Below are positions 16,613 to 24,626 of a DNA stretch of 39,357 bases, in pieces (position 1 is the first letter of the stretch; every line of letters starts with the position of its first letter). A program made the position numbers and the translations under genes. The stretch comes from Paracoccaceae bacterium (GTDB lineage: Bacteria > Pseudomonadota > Alphaproteobacteria > Rhodobacterales > Rhodobacteraceae). The notes beneath the pieces are model-generated. The model ran no database searches. It worked only from the letters and a program-made list of their open reading frames with translations, and was not told the DNA's origin. The stretch spans positions 1-39,357 of the forward strand of contig JAKVCP010000027.1 in NCBI GenBank assembly GCA_022448925.1, given 5' to 3'.

Positions 16613-17869
16613 TTGTCCGATTTTTCATCTCTCGGCCTAGCGCCGAAATTGCTGACCGCACTTGAAGCGGCCAAACTGACCACCCCAACCCCGATTCAGC
16701 AAAAGGCTGTTCCGCTGGCGCTGGAAGGCACAGATATTCTGGGCATTGCGCAAACTGGAACCGGCAAGACACTTGCCTTTGGTCTGCCACTGATCCACCA
16801 ACTTATGCAGGCGCCGGGCAAACCCGCCCCCAAGACCGTCAAATCACTGATCCTTGCGCCGACCCGCGAGCTGGTCAATCAGATCGCAGAGAGTCTTCGA
16901 ACGCTGACACGGGACACACGCATTCGTGTCGTCACAGTCGTGGGCGGACAGTCAATCAACAAGCAGATACAGCTGCTCAACCGCGGCGCAGACATTCTGG
17001 TTGCGACGCCGGGCCGCTTGATTGATCTGATGGACAGAAAAGCGCTGACCTTGTCACAAGCCCGCCACCTTGTTCTTGATGAAGCCGACCAGATGCTTGA
17101 TCTGGGGTTCATCCACGCGTTGCGCAGGATTGCACCGCATCTTGGGACTCCGCGTCAGACCATGCTGTTTTCAGCCACCATGCCCAAACAGATGGAAGAG
17201 CTTAGCCAGGCCTATCTGGATCACCCAAAACGAATTGAGGTCTCTCCACCCGGCAAAGCCGCTGACAAGATCGCGCAGACGGTTCACTTTCTGCCGCGCG
17301 CAGAAAAGCCGGCCAAACTGCGCGAAATTCTCTCGCAGGATACCCAGGCTCTGTCCTTGGTGTTCGCCCGCACCAAGCACGGAGCTGAAAAGCTGATGAA
17401 AGGTCTGGTCGCGGACGGATTCAACGCAGCCTCAATCCACGGCAACAAAAGCCAGGGGCAGCGGGATCGCGCGATCAAGGCGTTCCGCGAGGGCACAGTG
17501 ACGGTGTTGGTGGCCACCGACGTGGCCGCGCGCGGGATTGATATTCCGGGTGTCGCCCTTGTGGTCAACTACGACCTTCCAGAGGTGCCAGACAATTATG
17601 TCCACCGGATCGGACGCACCGCGCGTGCCGGTCGCGAAGGGGAGGCGACCGCCTTTTGCGCACCCGATGAGGCCAAGCTGCTGCGTCAGATTCACAAGCT
17701 TATGAAGATTGAAATCCCCACGGCCAGCGGCGAACCTCCGCAAGGCAACACTGCCGAAGAGCGGCCGGCGCGCAAAGGCCCCCGACGGCGTCCGCGGCGG
17801 TCCTCGAACGGTGCGCCAGGCAAGCGTGGGCCGCGTCGACCCGGGTCAGGCAGGTCGAAAGCCGCTTAA
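16613..17869 (+). CDS. DEAD-box ATP-dependent RNA helicase, RhlE-like
   Basis: The enzyme unwinds RNA duplexes using ATP; RhlE-type proteins act in ribosome assembly and RNA turnover, often in the cold. The 418-residue product carries all core motifs: Q motif (PTPIQQKAVPLAL), motif I AQTGTGKT, Ia PTRELVNQ, Ib TPGRL, DEAD variant VLDEADQML, SAT (FSATMP), motif V ATDVAARGID and motif VI HRIGRTARAG. A basic Arg/Pro-rich tail of about 60 residues follows. The start is TTG 16613, 6 bases after AAAGGAG (16601-16607); the longer frame from 16400 adds only low-complexity sequence and is rejected. Confidence 0.93.
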   Translation: MSDFSSLGLAPKLLTALEAAKLTTPTPIQQKAVPLALEGTDILGIAQTGTGKTLAFGLPLIHQLMQAPGKPAPKTVKSLILAPTRELVNQIAESLRTLTRDTRIRVVTVVGGQSINKQIQLLNRGADILVATPGRLIDLMDRKALTLSQARHLVLDEADQMLDLGFIHALRRIAPHLGTPRQTMLFSATMPKQMEELSQAYLDHPKRIEVSPPGKAADKIAQTVHFLPRAEKPAKLREILSQDTQALSLVFARTKHGAEKLMKGLVADGFNAASIHGNKSQGQRDRAIKAFREGTVTVLVATDVAARGIDIPGVALVVNYDLPEVPDNYVHRIGRTARAGREGEATAFCAPDEAKLLRQIHKLMKIEIPTASGEPPQGNTAEERPARKGPRRRPRRSSNGAPGKRGPRRPGSGRSKAA

Positions 17870-17924
17870 GCCCGCAGCGTTCGGGGGAAGCGGGCTCACA
17901 GACTGTGACCATATGCAACAGGCC

Positions 17925-17981
17925 GCGAGGGGTGAAAAATCCCCCCGCAGACCCACTTGGACAGGTGCATATCCGTCCAAG
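17925..17981 (+). promoter_or_regulatory. Two hairpins in the leader of the 45-residue peptide gene
   Basis: The first hairpin pairs GGGG (17929-17932) with CCCC (17941-17944), extended by GCG/CGC. The second pairs CTTGGAC (17956-17962) with GTCCAAG (17975-17981) and ends at the edge of the ribosome binding site GAGGAG (17981-17986). Their position suggests they could influence translation of the small ORF, but they may equally be part of the helicase 3' end. Confidence 0.4.
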
Positions 17982-17995
17982 AGGAGTTTGCACGA

Positions 17996-18133
17996 ATGAA
18001 GACATTGACGTTGTTACAAGGGGGGGCCTTGGTTCTATTGGCTGTGATTGGCGCCAGCGCGATCAGTCAGCCGCACGTTCCCTGCCCGGCCCCAAGTTCG
18101 GGTTTAAGCTGCACATCAGGTGATCATCACTGA
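17996..18133 (+). CDS. 45-residue exported peptide
   Basis: ATG 17996 lies 9 bases after a strong GAGGAG site and opens a 45-codon frame closed by TGA 18131-18133. The peptide starts MKTLTLLQ, has one hydrophobic helix ending AVIGASA (a plausible signal peptidase site) and a short mature part with two Cys and a terminal Asp-His-His. An imperfect 10-bp hairpin (18141-18164) lies just behind the stop. No family is known. The good start and the signal-like pattern argue for a real small secreted or membrane peptide; function is unknown. It converges on ccmG. Confidence 0.55.
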   Translation: MKTLTLLQGGALVLLAVIGASAISQPHVPCPAPSSGLSCTSGDHH

Positions 18134-18273
18134 CCAAGCGCGCCTGAGCCCAACGGCTCTGGCGGGTCATGAAGTCGGTCAACGCAGTCGGGCGCAAAGC
18201 CCGTGTATCCAATCACATGCGCCATAAATACAGCCCGGATTTGGGGCGCTGGTGACTTGGGGCGACAGGGTGG

Positions 18274-18813
18274 TTAGTTCGCCAAAGCCTTGTCGAGTTC
18301 CGGCTTGAACCTCTGTTCATAATCGCTTCCGACCAGAGGTCCGGCAAAGCGATAGAGCACTGTTCCATCACCGTCGATGATAAATGTCTCTGGCGGAGCT
18401 GTGACCCCCCAGTCAATTGCAGTTCGGCCTTTGGGGTCGAAAGCGACGGCCAAAAACGGGCTGCCGTCCTCCACGAGGTACTGCGCAGCGGCGCCTTCGG
18501 TATCCTTGAAATTCACACCTATCACCCGAAGCCCGGCCGCTTGCATCTCTAACAGCTTGGGGTGTTCGGCGCGACAAGGCGGGCACCAACTGGCCCAGAA
18601 ATTCACCAATGTCACCTCACCACTTGTCAGCATCTCTGCTGACACGGCGGGGTGACCAACCAATGCCACCTCAGTCACTGCCGGCGCGGGCTGTCCAACA
18701 CGCGTTGAGGGCAGCCCGGTGGGATCTTCGCGAAACATGCCAACGTAGAAGAGAGCCGCCAAACCAGCAAATATGACTGGTGGCGCGATCATGAATGGGG
18801 AGATTCTAGCCAT
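18274..18813 (-). CDS. ccmG: Cytochrome c biogenesis thiol-disulfide protein CcmG/DsbE
   Basis: CcmG is a membrane-anchored periplasmic thioredoxin that keeps the apocytochrome c heme-binding cysteines reduced for heme ligation. The 179-residue product has an N-terminal anchor (about residues 7-26), then a thioredoxin domain with FWASWCPPC (Cys 77 and 80) and the CcmG-specific IGVNFKDTEGAA insertion and GVTAPPETFIID (cis-Pro) region. It is the last gene of ccmABCDG and overlaps ccmD by 8 bases. Confidence 0.95.
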   Translation of the reverse strand: MARISPFMIAPPVIFAGLAALFYVGMFREDPTGLPSTRVGQPAPAVTEVALVGHPAVSAEMLTSGEVTLVNFWASWCPPCRAEHPKLLEMQAAGLRVIGVNFKDTEGAAAQYLVEDGSPFLAVAFDPKGRTAIDWGVTAPPETFIIDGDGTVLYRFAGPLVGSDYEQRFKPELDKALAN

Positions 18814-18961
18814 CGGAACGATCTCGCATTTCGACTTTGTCCAGCTCGGCCTTTACACGGCGGGCGCGACGCACACTGACCCAAACCAACACGGCCAGCA
18901 ACGCCAGCGACACCGCGTAAGAGGACAGCACCGCAGCTGCATATTTTCCAAGATCAGGCAT
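18806..18961 (-). CDS. ccmD: Heme exporter accessory protein CcmD
   Basis: This 51-residue membrane peptide has the CcmD pattern: a short polar start (MPDLGKYAAAVLSSYA), one transmembrane helix (about residues 14-30) and a basic C-terminus (RRARRVKAELDK). CcmD helps release holo-CcmE from the CcmABC complex. A second ATG one codon upstream (18964) is equally possible; either way it overlaps the ccmC stop. It overlaps ccmG by 8 bases, so translation is coupled along the operon. Confidence 0.85.
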   Translation of the reverse strand: MPDLGKYAAAVLSSYAVSLALLAVLVWVSVRRARRVKAELDKVEMRDRSDG

Positions 18962-19707
18962 CATGATGCGTGCTCCCTCGCGATCAGCGCCCGGGTACGA
19001 CGCGCCCTGATTTCGGTTTGGGTCCGCAAGAACACCAGCGCAACGAACAACAGCACAAACCCGACGATACAGACCATCAACGGCAGGAAAAATACGTTGC
19101 TCACGCGCTCTTGGGTGTCCCCGGCCAAAGCCCCGGCCCGCATGACGGATGCGCCCTGGTGCAGACCTTGGTTCCAAAAGTTCACCGCATACCTGCTGAG
19201 CAGTGCAAAGACAGACCCGACAAGGCACAGGATCGAGGTCAAATCCGCCGCTGTGTCGTCATCCTCGATCGCTTGCCAAAGGGCAATATATCCCAGGTAG
19301 AACAAGAACAGGATCAGAAATGAGGTCAATCGCGGATCCCAGGCCCACCAGGTGCCCCACATGGGCTGACCCCAAATGGCACCGGTTGCCAGCCCGATAA
19401 CTGTCATCGCGGCGCCAACGGGCGCCGCTGCGCGCGCGGCCAGCGCACTGACATGGTGGCGACGCACGATCCAGATCAGCGACGCGACCAACATCATCAG
19501 CCAGGCATTGATCGCCATCAGGGCGGCGGGCACGTGCAAATAGATGATCTTGACGGTAGATCCCTGTCGGAAATCATCTGGTGTAAAGAAAAACCCCCAG
19601 ACCAATCCAATGGTCAGAGAGGAAATCGCTAGGATCGAAATCCAAGGCAACACCCTGTCGGTGGCGCGGATGAATTTGACCGGATTGGCATATTCCCAAA
19701 GTGACAT
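18961..19707 (-). CDS. ccmC: Heme transporter/heme-handling protein CcmC
   Basis: CcmC holds heme in a periplasmic site and passes it to CcmE in system I cytochrome c maturation. The 248-residue protein has six predicted transmembrane helices and the tryptophan-rich WWD-type motif WGTWWAWDPRLTS around residues 122-133. Conserved His candidates lie in IYLHVPAA and the RYAVNFWNQGLHQGAS segment. It is 62 bp downstream of ccmB and overlaps ccmD by one to four bases. Confidence 0.96.
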   Translation of the reverse strand: MSLWEYANPVKFIRATDRVLPWISILAISSLTIGLVWGFFFTPDDFRQGSTVKIIYLHVPAALMAINAWLMMLVASLIWIVRRHHVSALAARAAAPVGAAMTVIGLATGAIWGQPMWGTWWAWDPRLTSFLILFLFYLGYIALWQAIEDDDTAADLTSILCLVGSVFALLSRYAVNFWNQGLHQGASVMRAGALAGDTQERVSNVFFLPLMVCIVGFVLLFVALVFLRTQTEIRARRTRALIAREHAS

Positions 19708-19769
19708 GCCTCTGAGCTAGCCTTGATTGCGTCCATGTTCAATCACGGAATACCCGACTGCGCCGACAA

Positions 19770-20426
19770 TCACCGCAGATTGATCCGCAGGACCGCCGCA
19801 GAGGCGAATGGCAAAAGAGCCGTGACTCCAAAGCTGATCCCGGCCAGCATCAAAAGAGGTGTTTGCACCGCGCTACCTTCAGCGCCACGGCGGGCTACTT
19901 CTGCGCCAAATATCAGCGTTGGCACGTAAAGCGGCAGCACCAACAATGACATCAGCAGGCCTCCACGTTTCAGCCCGACGGTCAAAGCCGCACCAAACGT
20001 GCCGATGACGCTTAGCGCCGGAGTGCCCAGCGCCAGCGAGACAAACAGCCAAACGTAACCGGGGCCCGGCAGGTTCAGCAACACGCCCAGCATCGGCGCG
20101 GCAGCGACGAGGGGCAGACCGGTGGTGATCCAATGTGCAAACGCCTTGATGCTGACGACCCCCTCCATCGGCAAGGGCGCTGTAGCCAACAGGTCCAACG
20201 AGCCGTCCTCCCAGTCCAGTGCCAGAATACGATCCAACGACAAAAGACAGGCCAAAAGCGATCCCACCCAGAGGATACCAGGCGCAATCCGCCCCAGCAA
20301 AGCTGTATCCGCACCGACACCAAAGGGCACAAGAACCGTGACGATGAGGAAAAACGCCAATCCCAGACCGAATCCTCCGCCCGCGCGGATGGCAAGCGCC
20401 AGATCACGTCGCAACAGCGCAATCAC
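19770..20426 (-). CDS. ccmB: Heme exporter membrane protein CcmB
   Basis: CcmB is the membrane subunit of the CcmAB ABC complex that drives release of holo-CcmE. The 218-residue protein has about six hydrophobic helices; the family patterns [14 protein letters not shown] near residues 26-39, [17 protein letters not shown] near 66-82 and a final [16 protein letters not shown] are visible. Its ATG overlaps the ccmA stop by 4 bases (ATGA), indicating translational coupling. Confidence 0.95.
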   Translation of the reverse strand: MIALLRRDLALAIRAGGGFGLGLAFFLIVTVLVPFGVGADTALLGRIAPGILWVGSLLACLLSLDRILALDWEDGSLDLLATAPLPMEGVVSIKAFAHWITTGLPLVAAAPMLGVLLNLPGPGYVWLFVSLALGTPALSVIGTFGAALTVGLKRGGLLMSLLVLPLYVPTLIFGAEVARRGAEGSAVQTPLLMLAGISFGVTALLPFASAAVLRINLR

Positions 20427-21037
20427 AAGAAGGCCTCATCGCTGGCGGCCGCGCGCGGAGCAGCCCGAAACGGAGTTATGTCCAACACATCAGCCTCTGC
20501 CAATCCAAGGTCGATGTGGGTGGCCATCAGCGCCGAGCCTCCGTCTTCCAGATGTCGGCGCACAGCCTGGGCAAAAAGCGCGACAGAGGCTGCATCAAGC
20601 GATACCGTTGGTTCATCAAGAACCCAGATGGGCCGCCCCGTCACCATAAGCCGCGCCAAGCCGAGGCGGCGCTTTTGGCCCGCACTCAGCGTGCCAGCCA
20701 GCCGGTCGCGCAACGGCACAAGGTCAAAGGCATGTACAGCGGGCTCAATATCAGCCGTACCAAACACCTGCGCCCAGAACGTCAGGTTTTCACTGACACT
20801 CAGCATTGTCTTCAAGCCATCCGCGTGCCCGGCATAGGCGATGGTGTCCTCATCGCCCGCGATCACACCCTGTGCCGGCGGTTGCAGCCCTGCAACAGTG
20901 CGCAACAGCGTGGTCTTGCCCGCCCCGTTTGGTCCGCGCACCACAAGGGCCCGACCGGCACGAAGCGCAAAGCTCACACCGTCCAGCACCGGAATGCCAC
21001 CGCGTGCCACCGAAAGATTGTCAATCACGAGGCTCAT
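20423..21037 (-). CDS. ccmA: Heme exporter ATP-binding protein CcmA
   Basis: CcmA is the ATPase of the CcmABCD complex. In 204 residues it shows Walker A ([11 protein letters not shown] near residue 35), the signature [14 protein letters not shown] near residue 117 and Walker B ([12 protein letters not shown] near residue 137), followed by the H-loop His in MATHID. It is the first gene of the ccm operon, with an upstream gap of about 226 bp to the photolyase gene that should contain the operon promoter. Confidence 0.95.
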   Translation of the reverse strand: MSLVIDNLSVARGGIPVLDGVSFALRAGRALVVRGPNGAGKTTLLRTVAGLQPPAQGVIAGDEDTIAYAGHADGLKTMLSVSENLTFWAQVFGTADIEPAVHAFDLVPLRDRLAGTLSAGQKRRLGLARLMVTGRPIWVLDEPTVSLDAASVALFAQAVRRHLEDGGSALMATHIDLGLAEADVLDITPFRAAPRAAASDEAFL

Positions 21038-21263
21038 GTCTTATGGGTTACCGCAGCGCAGGGGTCGGAAAAAGCGCAAATTCCATCAATCGGTCCAAGA
21101 TGTGTCACCAATGCACGTCAGCCCTGTGCAGTCAGCGCCATGACCCAGGCGCAGGCGTGGACCCTGCCGCCCCCGTTGCAACATACCAAATGAAGGAGCC
21201 AAAACGGCACCAGGACTTTGCGGCACCCCAGGCCCCCAGAGCGCGGATGCGCCAGACCGCAGC

Positions 21264-22712
21264 CTAGGCGTTTTGCCCAACGGCCAGGGGCGGTGTTTTA
21301 TCGCGGTCTGAATAAGCCGCCAGAGCCCGGGCTCGCCCCTCTTTAAGGTCGACGATCGGCGCCGGATAGCGCGCCTTGGGTGACAAGGCCCAGTTCCGGG
21401 GTATCGCATCAAAAAAACTTAAGGCGTCAGGATGTGGACGCGCCTGGCCTTCGGCGATCCAACGGGTCACATAGCCACGCTTGGGGTCGAATTTTTCTTG
21501 TTGCGACACAGGGTTGAAGATCCGAAAGAATGGCGCTGCGTCCGGTCCGCATCCTGCCACCCATTGCCACCCCATGGCGTTTGACGCCGGGTCCCAGTCT
21601 GTCAGGCACTCTTCAAACCACTTCTGGCCGACCGACCAATGCACCAGCAGGTGTTTGGTCAGAAAGGACGCGGCAACCATGCGGGCACGGTTGTGCATGC
21701 GGCCAGTTACATACATTTCGCGCATCGCCGCATCGACAAACGGAATCCCGGTTCGCCCCTGTTTCCAGGCCATAACCTGCTGCGATTGATCATCCATAGA
21801 CCAGGGAAACTGGTCCCAGCCCGGGCGCCAGTTCTGCGTCAGGATCTGGGGTGTGTGCCACAACAGGTGATAGGCAAAGTCGCGCCAGACCACCTCTTGC
21901 AGAAACTTTTCCGCTCCGGGATTGCCGATTTCGCGGGCCGCAAGGCCAACATGCCAGCAGATGCGTGGGCTGATCTCGCCCCAGGTCAGATGGTCGGACA
22001 ATCCACTGGTTGCCTGCGCCGTGGGAACATCCCTTTGATCACCGTAGCGCGACATTGCCTCTGCCGTGAACGCTGTAAGACGCTTTCGGGCGGCAACGGC
22101 TCCGGCCTGCGTATGGCGCGCCAGAATGTCCGCCCCCCGACCCAGCCCCCGATCCAAGCGCCAGGCAGTCAAGCTGTCAGTTGCCGGCCAGACCGCAGGT
22201 GTGGTGAACGCCACGGGCTGCGGAAGCGGCGACGGCACAACCCGGTCGCGCACGGACTTCCAGAAAGGCGTGTAGACCTTGTAGAAGCTTCCAGTCCCTG
22301 TCTCAACGCTCCAGGGTTCAAACAACACGTGACCGGCAAAGCTTTGGACGTCGATCCCCTGTGCGACCAGGTCGGCTTTGATCTTGGTATCGCGCGTCAC
22401 CGAGGCAGGGTCATAGGCGCGCGACCAGGCTATCGACTGAGCGCCGGTTTCCGCCATCACACGTGGCACAACCTCATGCGCGGCGCCCTGCCGCAGGATC
22501 AGACGAGAGCCCAGCCCCCTGAGCTGCTCATCCAGCGCCTTCAAAGAGTGTTCAAGACGCCACTTCGATGCAGCGCCCATGGCCGAAAACGCATCGTCCA
22601 GAACAAACAATGGGATCACCGGGCGCCGCGTTTCCGAGGCCCAACTGAGTGCCGCATGGTCTTCCAGACGCAGGTCCCTTCGGAACCAAACCACAACGGG
22701 GGTCAATGTCAT
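21264..22712 (-). CDS. phr: Deoxyribodipyrimidine photolyase
   Basis: Photolyase repairs cyclobutane pyrimidine dimers with light, using FADH- and an antenna pigment. The 482-residue protein has the N-terminal photolyase domain (VVWFRRDLRLEDHAAL) and the FAD-binding C-terminal domain: TSGLSDHLTWGEISPR, FPWSMDD, GIPFVDAAMREMYVTGRMHNRARM and WVAGCGPDAAPFFRIFNP. AAAGGA precedes the ATG by about 9 bases. A light-sensing cryptochrome role cannot be excluded by eye, but the motif set is that of class I CPD photolyases. It lies 82 bp downstream of the class V aminotransferase gene and may be cotranscribed. Confidence 0.94.
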   Translation of the reverse strand: MTLTPVVVWFRRDLRLEDHAALSWASETRRPVIPLFVLDDAFSAMGAASKWRLEHSLKALDEQLRGLGSRLILRQGAAHEVVPRVMAETGAQSIAWSRAYDPASVTRDTKIKADLVAQGIDVQSFAGHVLFEPWSVETGTGSFYKVYTPFWKSVRDRVVPSPLPQPVAFTTPAVWPATDSLTAWRLDRGLGRGADILARHTQAGAVAARKRLTAFTAEAMSRYGDQRDVPTAQATSGLSDHLTWGEISPRICWHVGLAAREIGNPGAEKFLQEVVWRDFAYHLLWHTPQILTQNWRPGWDQFPWSMDDQSQQVMAWKQGRTGIPFVDAAMREMYVTGRMHNRARMVAASFLTKHLLVHWSVGQKWFEECLTDWDPASNAMGWQWVAGCGPDAAPFFRIFNPVSQQEKFDPKRGYVTRWIAEGQARPHPDALSFFDAIPRNWALSPKARYPAPIVDLKEGRARALAAYSDRDKTPPLAVGQNA

Positions 22713-22794
22713 TCGGGCAGTCCTTTGCCAGTGTCTTGCGGGGACATAGCGGTGGAACCGCCCGAGTCAACGAACGGGCGTCAACGGGCCAGCG

Positions 22795-23994
22795 TCACAA
22801 CACCTCTTCAAGCGCCCGCATCAATTGGGCGATCTCGTCTTCCGTGGTGTAATGTACAAAACTGAGCCGCAACACCCCCTGTTGGGGATCGATGCCCATC
22901 GCCTTCAGAGCGCGCACGGCATAGAAATCTCCGCCACCTGCCATGATGCCGTGTCGGGCCAATTCTGCCGCCACGGGCTCTGCAGCCCGACGCAGGTCAA
23001 CCGCCACCGTCGGCGCGCGTTCTGCAGCCTGCGTTGGTCCGATCAGCCCGACATCGTTCCGCGCAGAAAGCATGTCCAGCAGGGGTTGCAACAAGGTCAC
23101 CTCGTGCCCGCGCATCAGATCATGAACACCCGCAGAATCAGTGCCGTGATGCCCTGCCAAAAGGTCCACATAATCGGCAATGCCCGCGCAGGCCGCGACC
23201 TGTGCGTGGTCTGGACCAGCCGGTGTAAACCGCTTGTACAGGCTATCAGCGTTGAAGTAGTGCCCCTGGTTTGGCAGCGTCTCGCCCAGCGCACGGCGCA
23301 GGACCATGATCCCCTGATGCGGTCCATAAGTCTTGTATGACGAAAACAAATACATATCGGGGCCCATCGCGCCGACATCCGGCAACCCGTGCGGCGCATA
23401 GCTGACGCCGTCAACGCAAACGAAAGCTCCGGCGGCATGTGCAAGCGCCGTGATCTCTGCCACAGGGTTGATCGCACCGACCACGTTTGAACAATGCGGG
23501 AAGCAGACCAGCCGCACGTTTTCATCCAGAAGCGCCGCAAGATCCTGCGGATCCAGTTGCCCGGTCACAGGGTCGAGTTGCCATTCACGCACCTCGATCC
23601 CGGCCTCGGCCAAACGCCGCCAGGGGCCCGTGTTTGCCTCGTGGTCCTGATTGGTGACCACGATCGCCTCGCCCGGCGACAGGAACGACCGAAACGCTTG
23701 CGCCAGAACATAGGTGTTTTGCGTCGTGGACGGCCCGAAACTGACCTCATCGGTCTCGACACCCAACAGACGCGCCAGACGCAAACGCGCTTCGTCCATT
23801 TCTTCGCCGGCAAGAGTAGACGCCTTGTACGGGGCGTAGGGCTGGACCTTACGCTCGCGGTAAAACCGCGTCAGCCGGTCGATCACCGGCGCACAGGTAT
23901 AAGACCCCCCGGCGTTTTCGAAAAATGCCTGACCTTGCAACGACGGCTCAGCAAAGGCCGGAAACTGGGCGCGTACGAAATCAATATCCAACAT
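22795..23994 (-). CDS. Cysteine desulfurase-like class V aminotransferase
   Basis: This PLP enzyme resembles the VC1184-type cysteine desulfurase-like subfamily. The 399-residue product starts MLDIDFVRAQFPAF and has the FENAGGSY entry strand, the VTNQDHEANTGPWRRL helix, CVDGVSYAPHGLPDV with the PLP-contacting Asp, and SSYKTYGPHQG with the Schiff-base Lys. I see no clear mobile-loop Cys motif like that of IscS or SufS, so sulfur mobilisation is uncertain and a different beta-lyase or aminotransferase activity is possible. The start at 23994 follows CAGGAGA; the longer frame from 24048 adds 18 residues without support. No Fe-S assembly gene is adjacent. Confidence 0.85.
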   Translation of the reverse strand: MLDIDFVRAQFPAFAEPSLQGQAFFENAGGSYTCAPVIDRLTRFYRERKVQPYAPYKASTLAGEEMDEARLRLARLLGVETDEVSFGPSTTQNTYVLAQAFRSFLSPGEAIVVTNQDHEANTGPWRRLAEAGIEVREWQLDPVTGQLDPQDLAALLDENVRLVCFPHCSNVVGAINPVAEITALAHAAGAFVCVDGVSYAPHGLPDVGAMGPDMYLFSSYKTYGPHQGIMVLRRALGETLPNQGHYFNADSLYKRFTPAGPDHAQVAACAGIADYVDLLAGHHGTDSAGVHDLMRGHEVTLLQPLLDMLSARNDVGLIGPTQAAERAPTVAVDLRRAAEPVAAELARHGIMAGGGDFYAVRALKAMGIDPQQGVLRLSFVHYTTEDEIAQLMRALEEVL

Positions 23995-24139
23995 CGGGGT
24001 CTCCTGTTCAGTCTGCCGCAGAGAACAGTGGTTTGAAAACTCCGTCAAGTCGCACCCTGCGGAACGTCCTGACAGAAACTGACAGGACCCTTTGATATCT
24101 CCGGGATCTCTGAACCACCAAACACTTGGAGCACATTGA

Positions 24140-24517
24140 ATGGCCTATGATACACCCAACTACCTTGTCTGGGGAGAACTGCCCGTCACCGACCTTGATC
24201 AGGCCGCGGCCTTTTATTCAGCCGTCATCGGCGCAAAGATGATGATCGATGAAAACGGCCCTAATCCGATGGCAATTTTTCGCCCGTTCAGCGAGGAAGA
24301 GGGCATTGCCATGCACCTTTATCCGGGCAAACCCGCGCCAAGAGGAACCGGCCCGACGCTGCATCTGGCCGCCGAAGGCACAGCCGAGGACATCATGAAA
24401 CGTGTCGAGACTGCGGGCGGCACTGTGCTCTCTGACCCGATTCCCCTGCCCGTTGGACGGTTCTTCTACGCCGAGGACCTGGATGGAAACTCGATCGGGT
24501 TTTACGAAGCGGGCTAA
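24140..24517 (+). CDS. VOC-superfamily (glyoxalase-like) protein
   Basis: A single 125-residue vicinal-oxygen-chelate domain made of two beta-alpha-beta-beta-beta units: YLVWGELPVTDLDQAAAFYSAV opens the first and the second closes with GRFFYAEDLDGNSIGFYE. The latter carries the usual metal-ligand Glu near the C-terminus. VOC proteins include glyoxalases, dioxygenases and resistance proteins, and the reaction here cannot be told. GGAG lies about 9 bases before the ATG. It is divergent from the desulfurase-like gene, and the 145 bases between hold both promoters. Confidence 0.88.
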   Translation: MAYDTPNYLVWGELPVTDLDQAAAFYSAVIGAKMMIDENGPNPMAIFRPFSEEEGIAMHLYPGKPAPRGTGPTLHLAAEGTAEDIMKRVETAGGTVLSDPIPLPVGRFFYAEDLDGNSIGFYEAG

Positions 24518-24590
24518 GCGCAGCCGACACACAGCCAAGCCCGGAATTTCGGGCTTGGTTCAAAACGAAATGGCAGCTAGGCTTCGTGAA

Positions 24591-24615
24591 ATTGAATTGA
24601 ATTGAATTGAATTGA
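24591..24615 (+). repeat. ATTGA x5 tandem repeat next to a ribosome binding site
   Basis: Five perfect copies of the 5-base unit ATTGA run from 24591 to 24615 and abut the AGGAGG ribosome binding site of the caspase-like gene. A change in copy number would shift the distance between the binding site and anything upstream, such as a promoter. No other short tandem repeat of this quality was seen in the window. Confidence 0.95.
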
Positions 24616-24626
24616 AGGAGGCTAAA

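Noticed and set aside
21101-21267. Cys-containing frame between the ccmA and photolyase genes
   Set aside because: No ribosome binding site, and the composition is like non-coding GC-rich sequence; the gap is better seen as the ccm operon promoter region.
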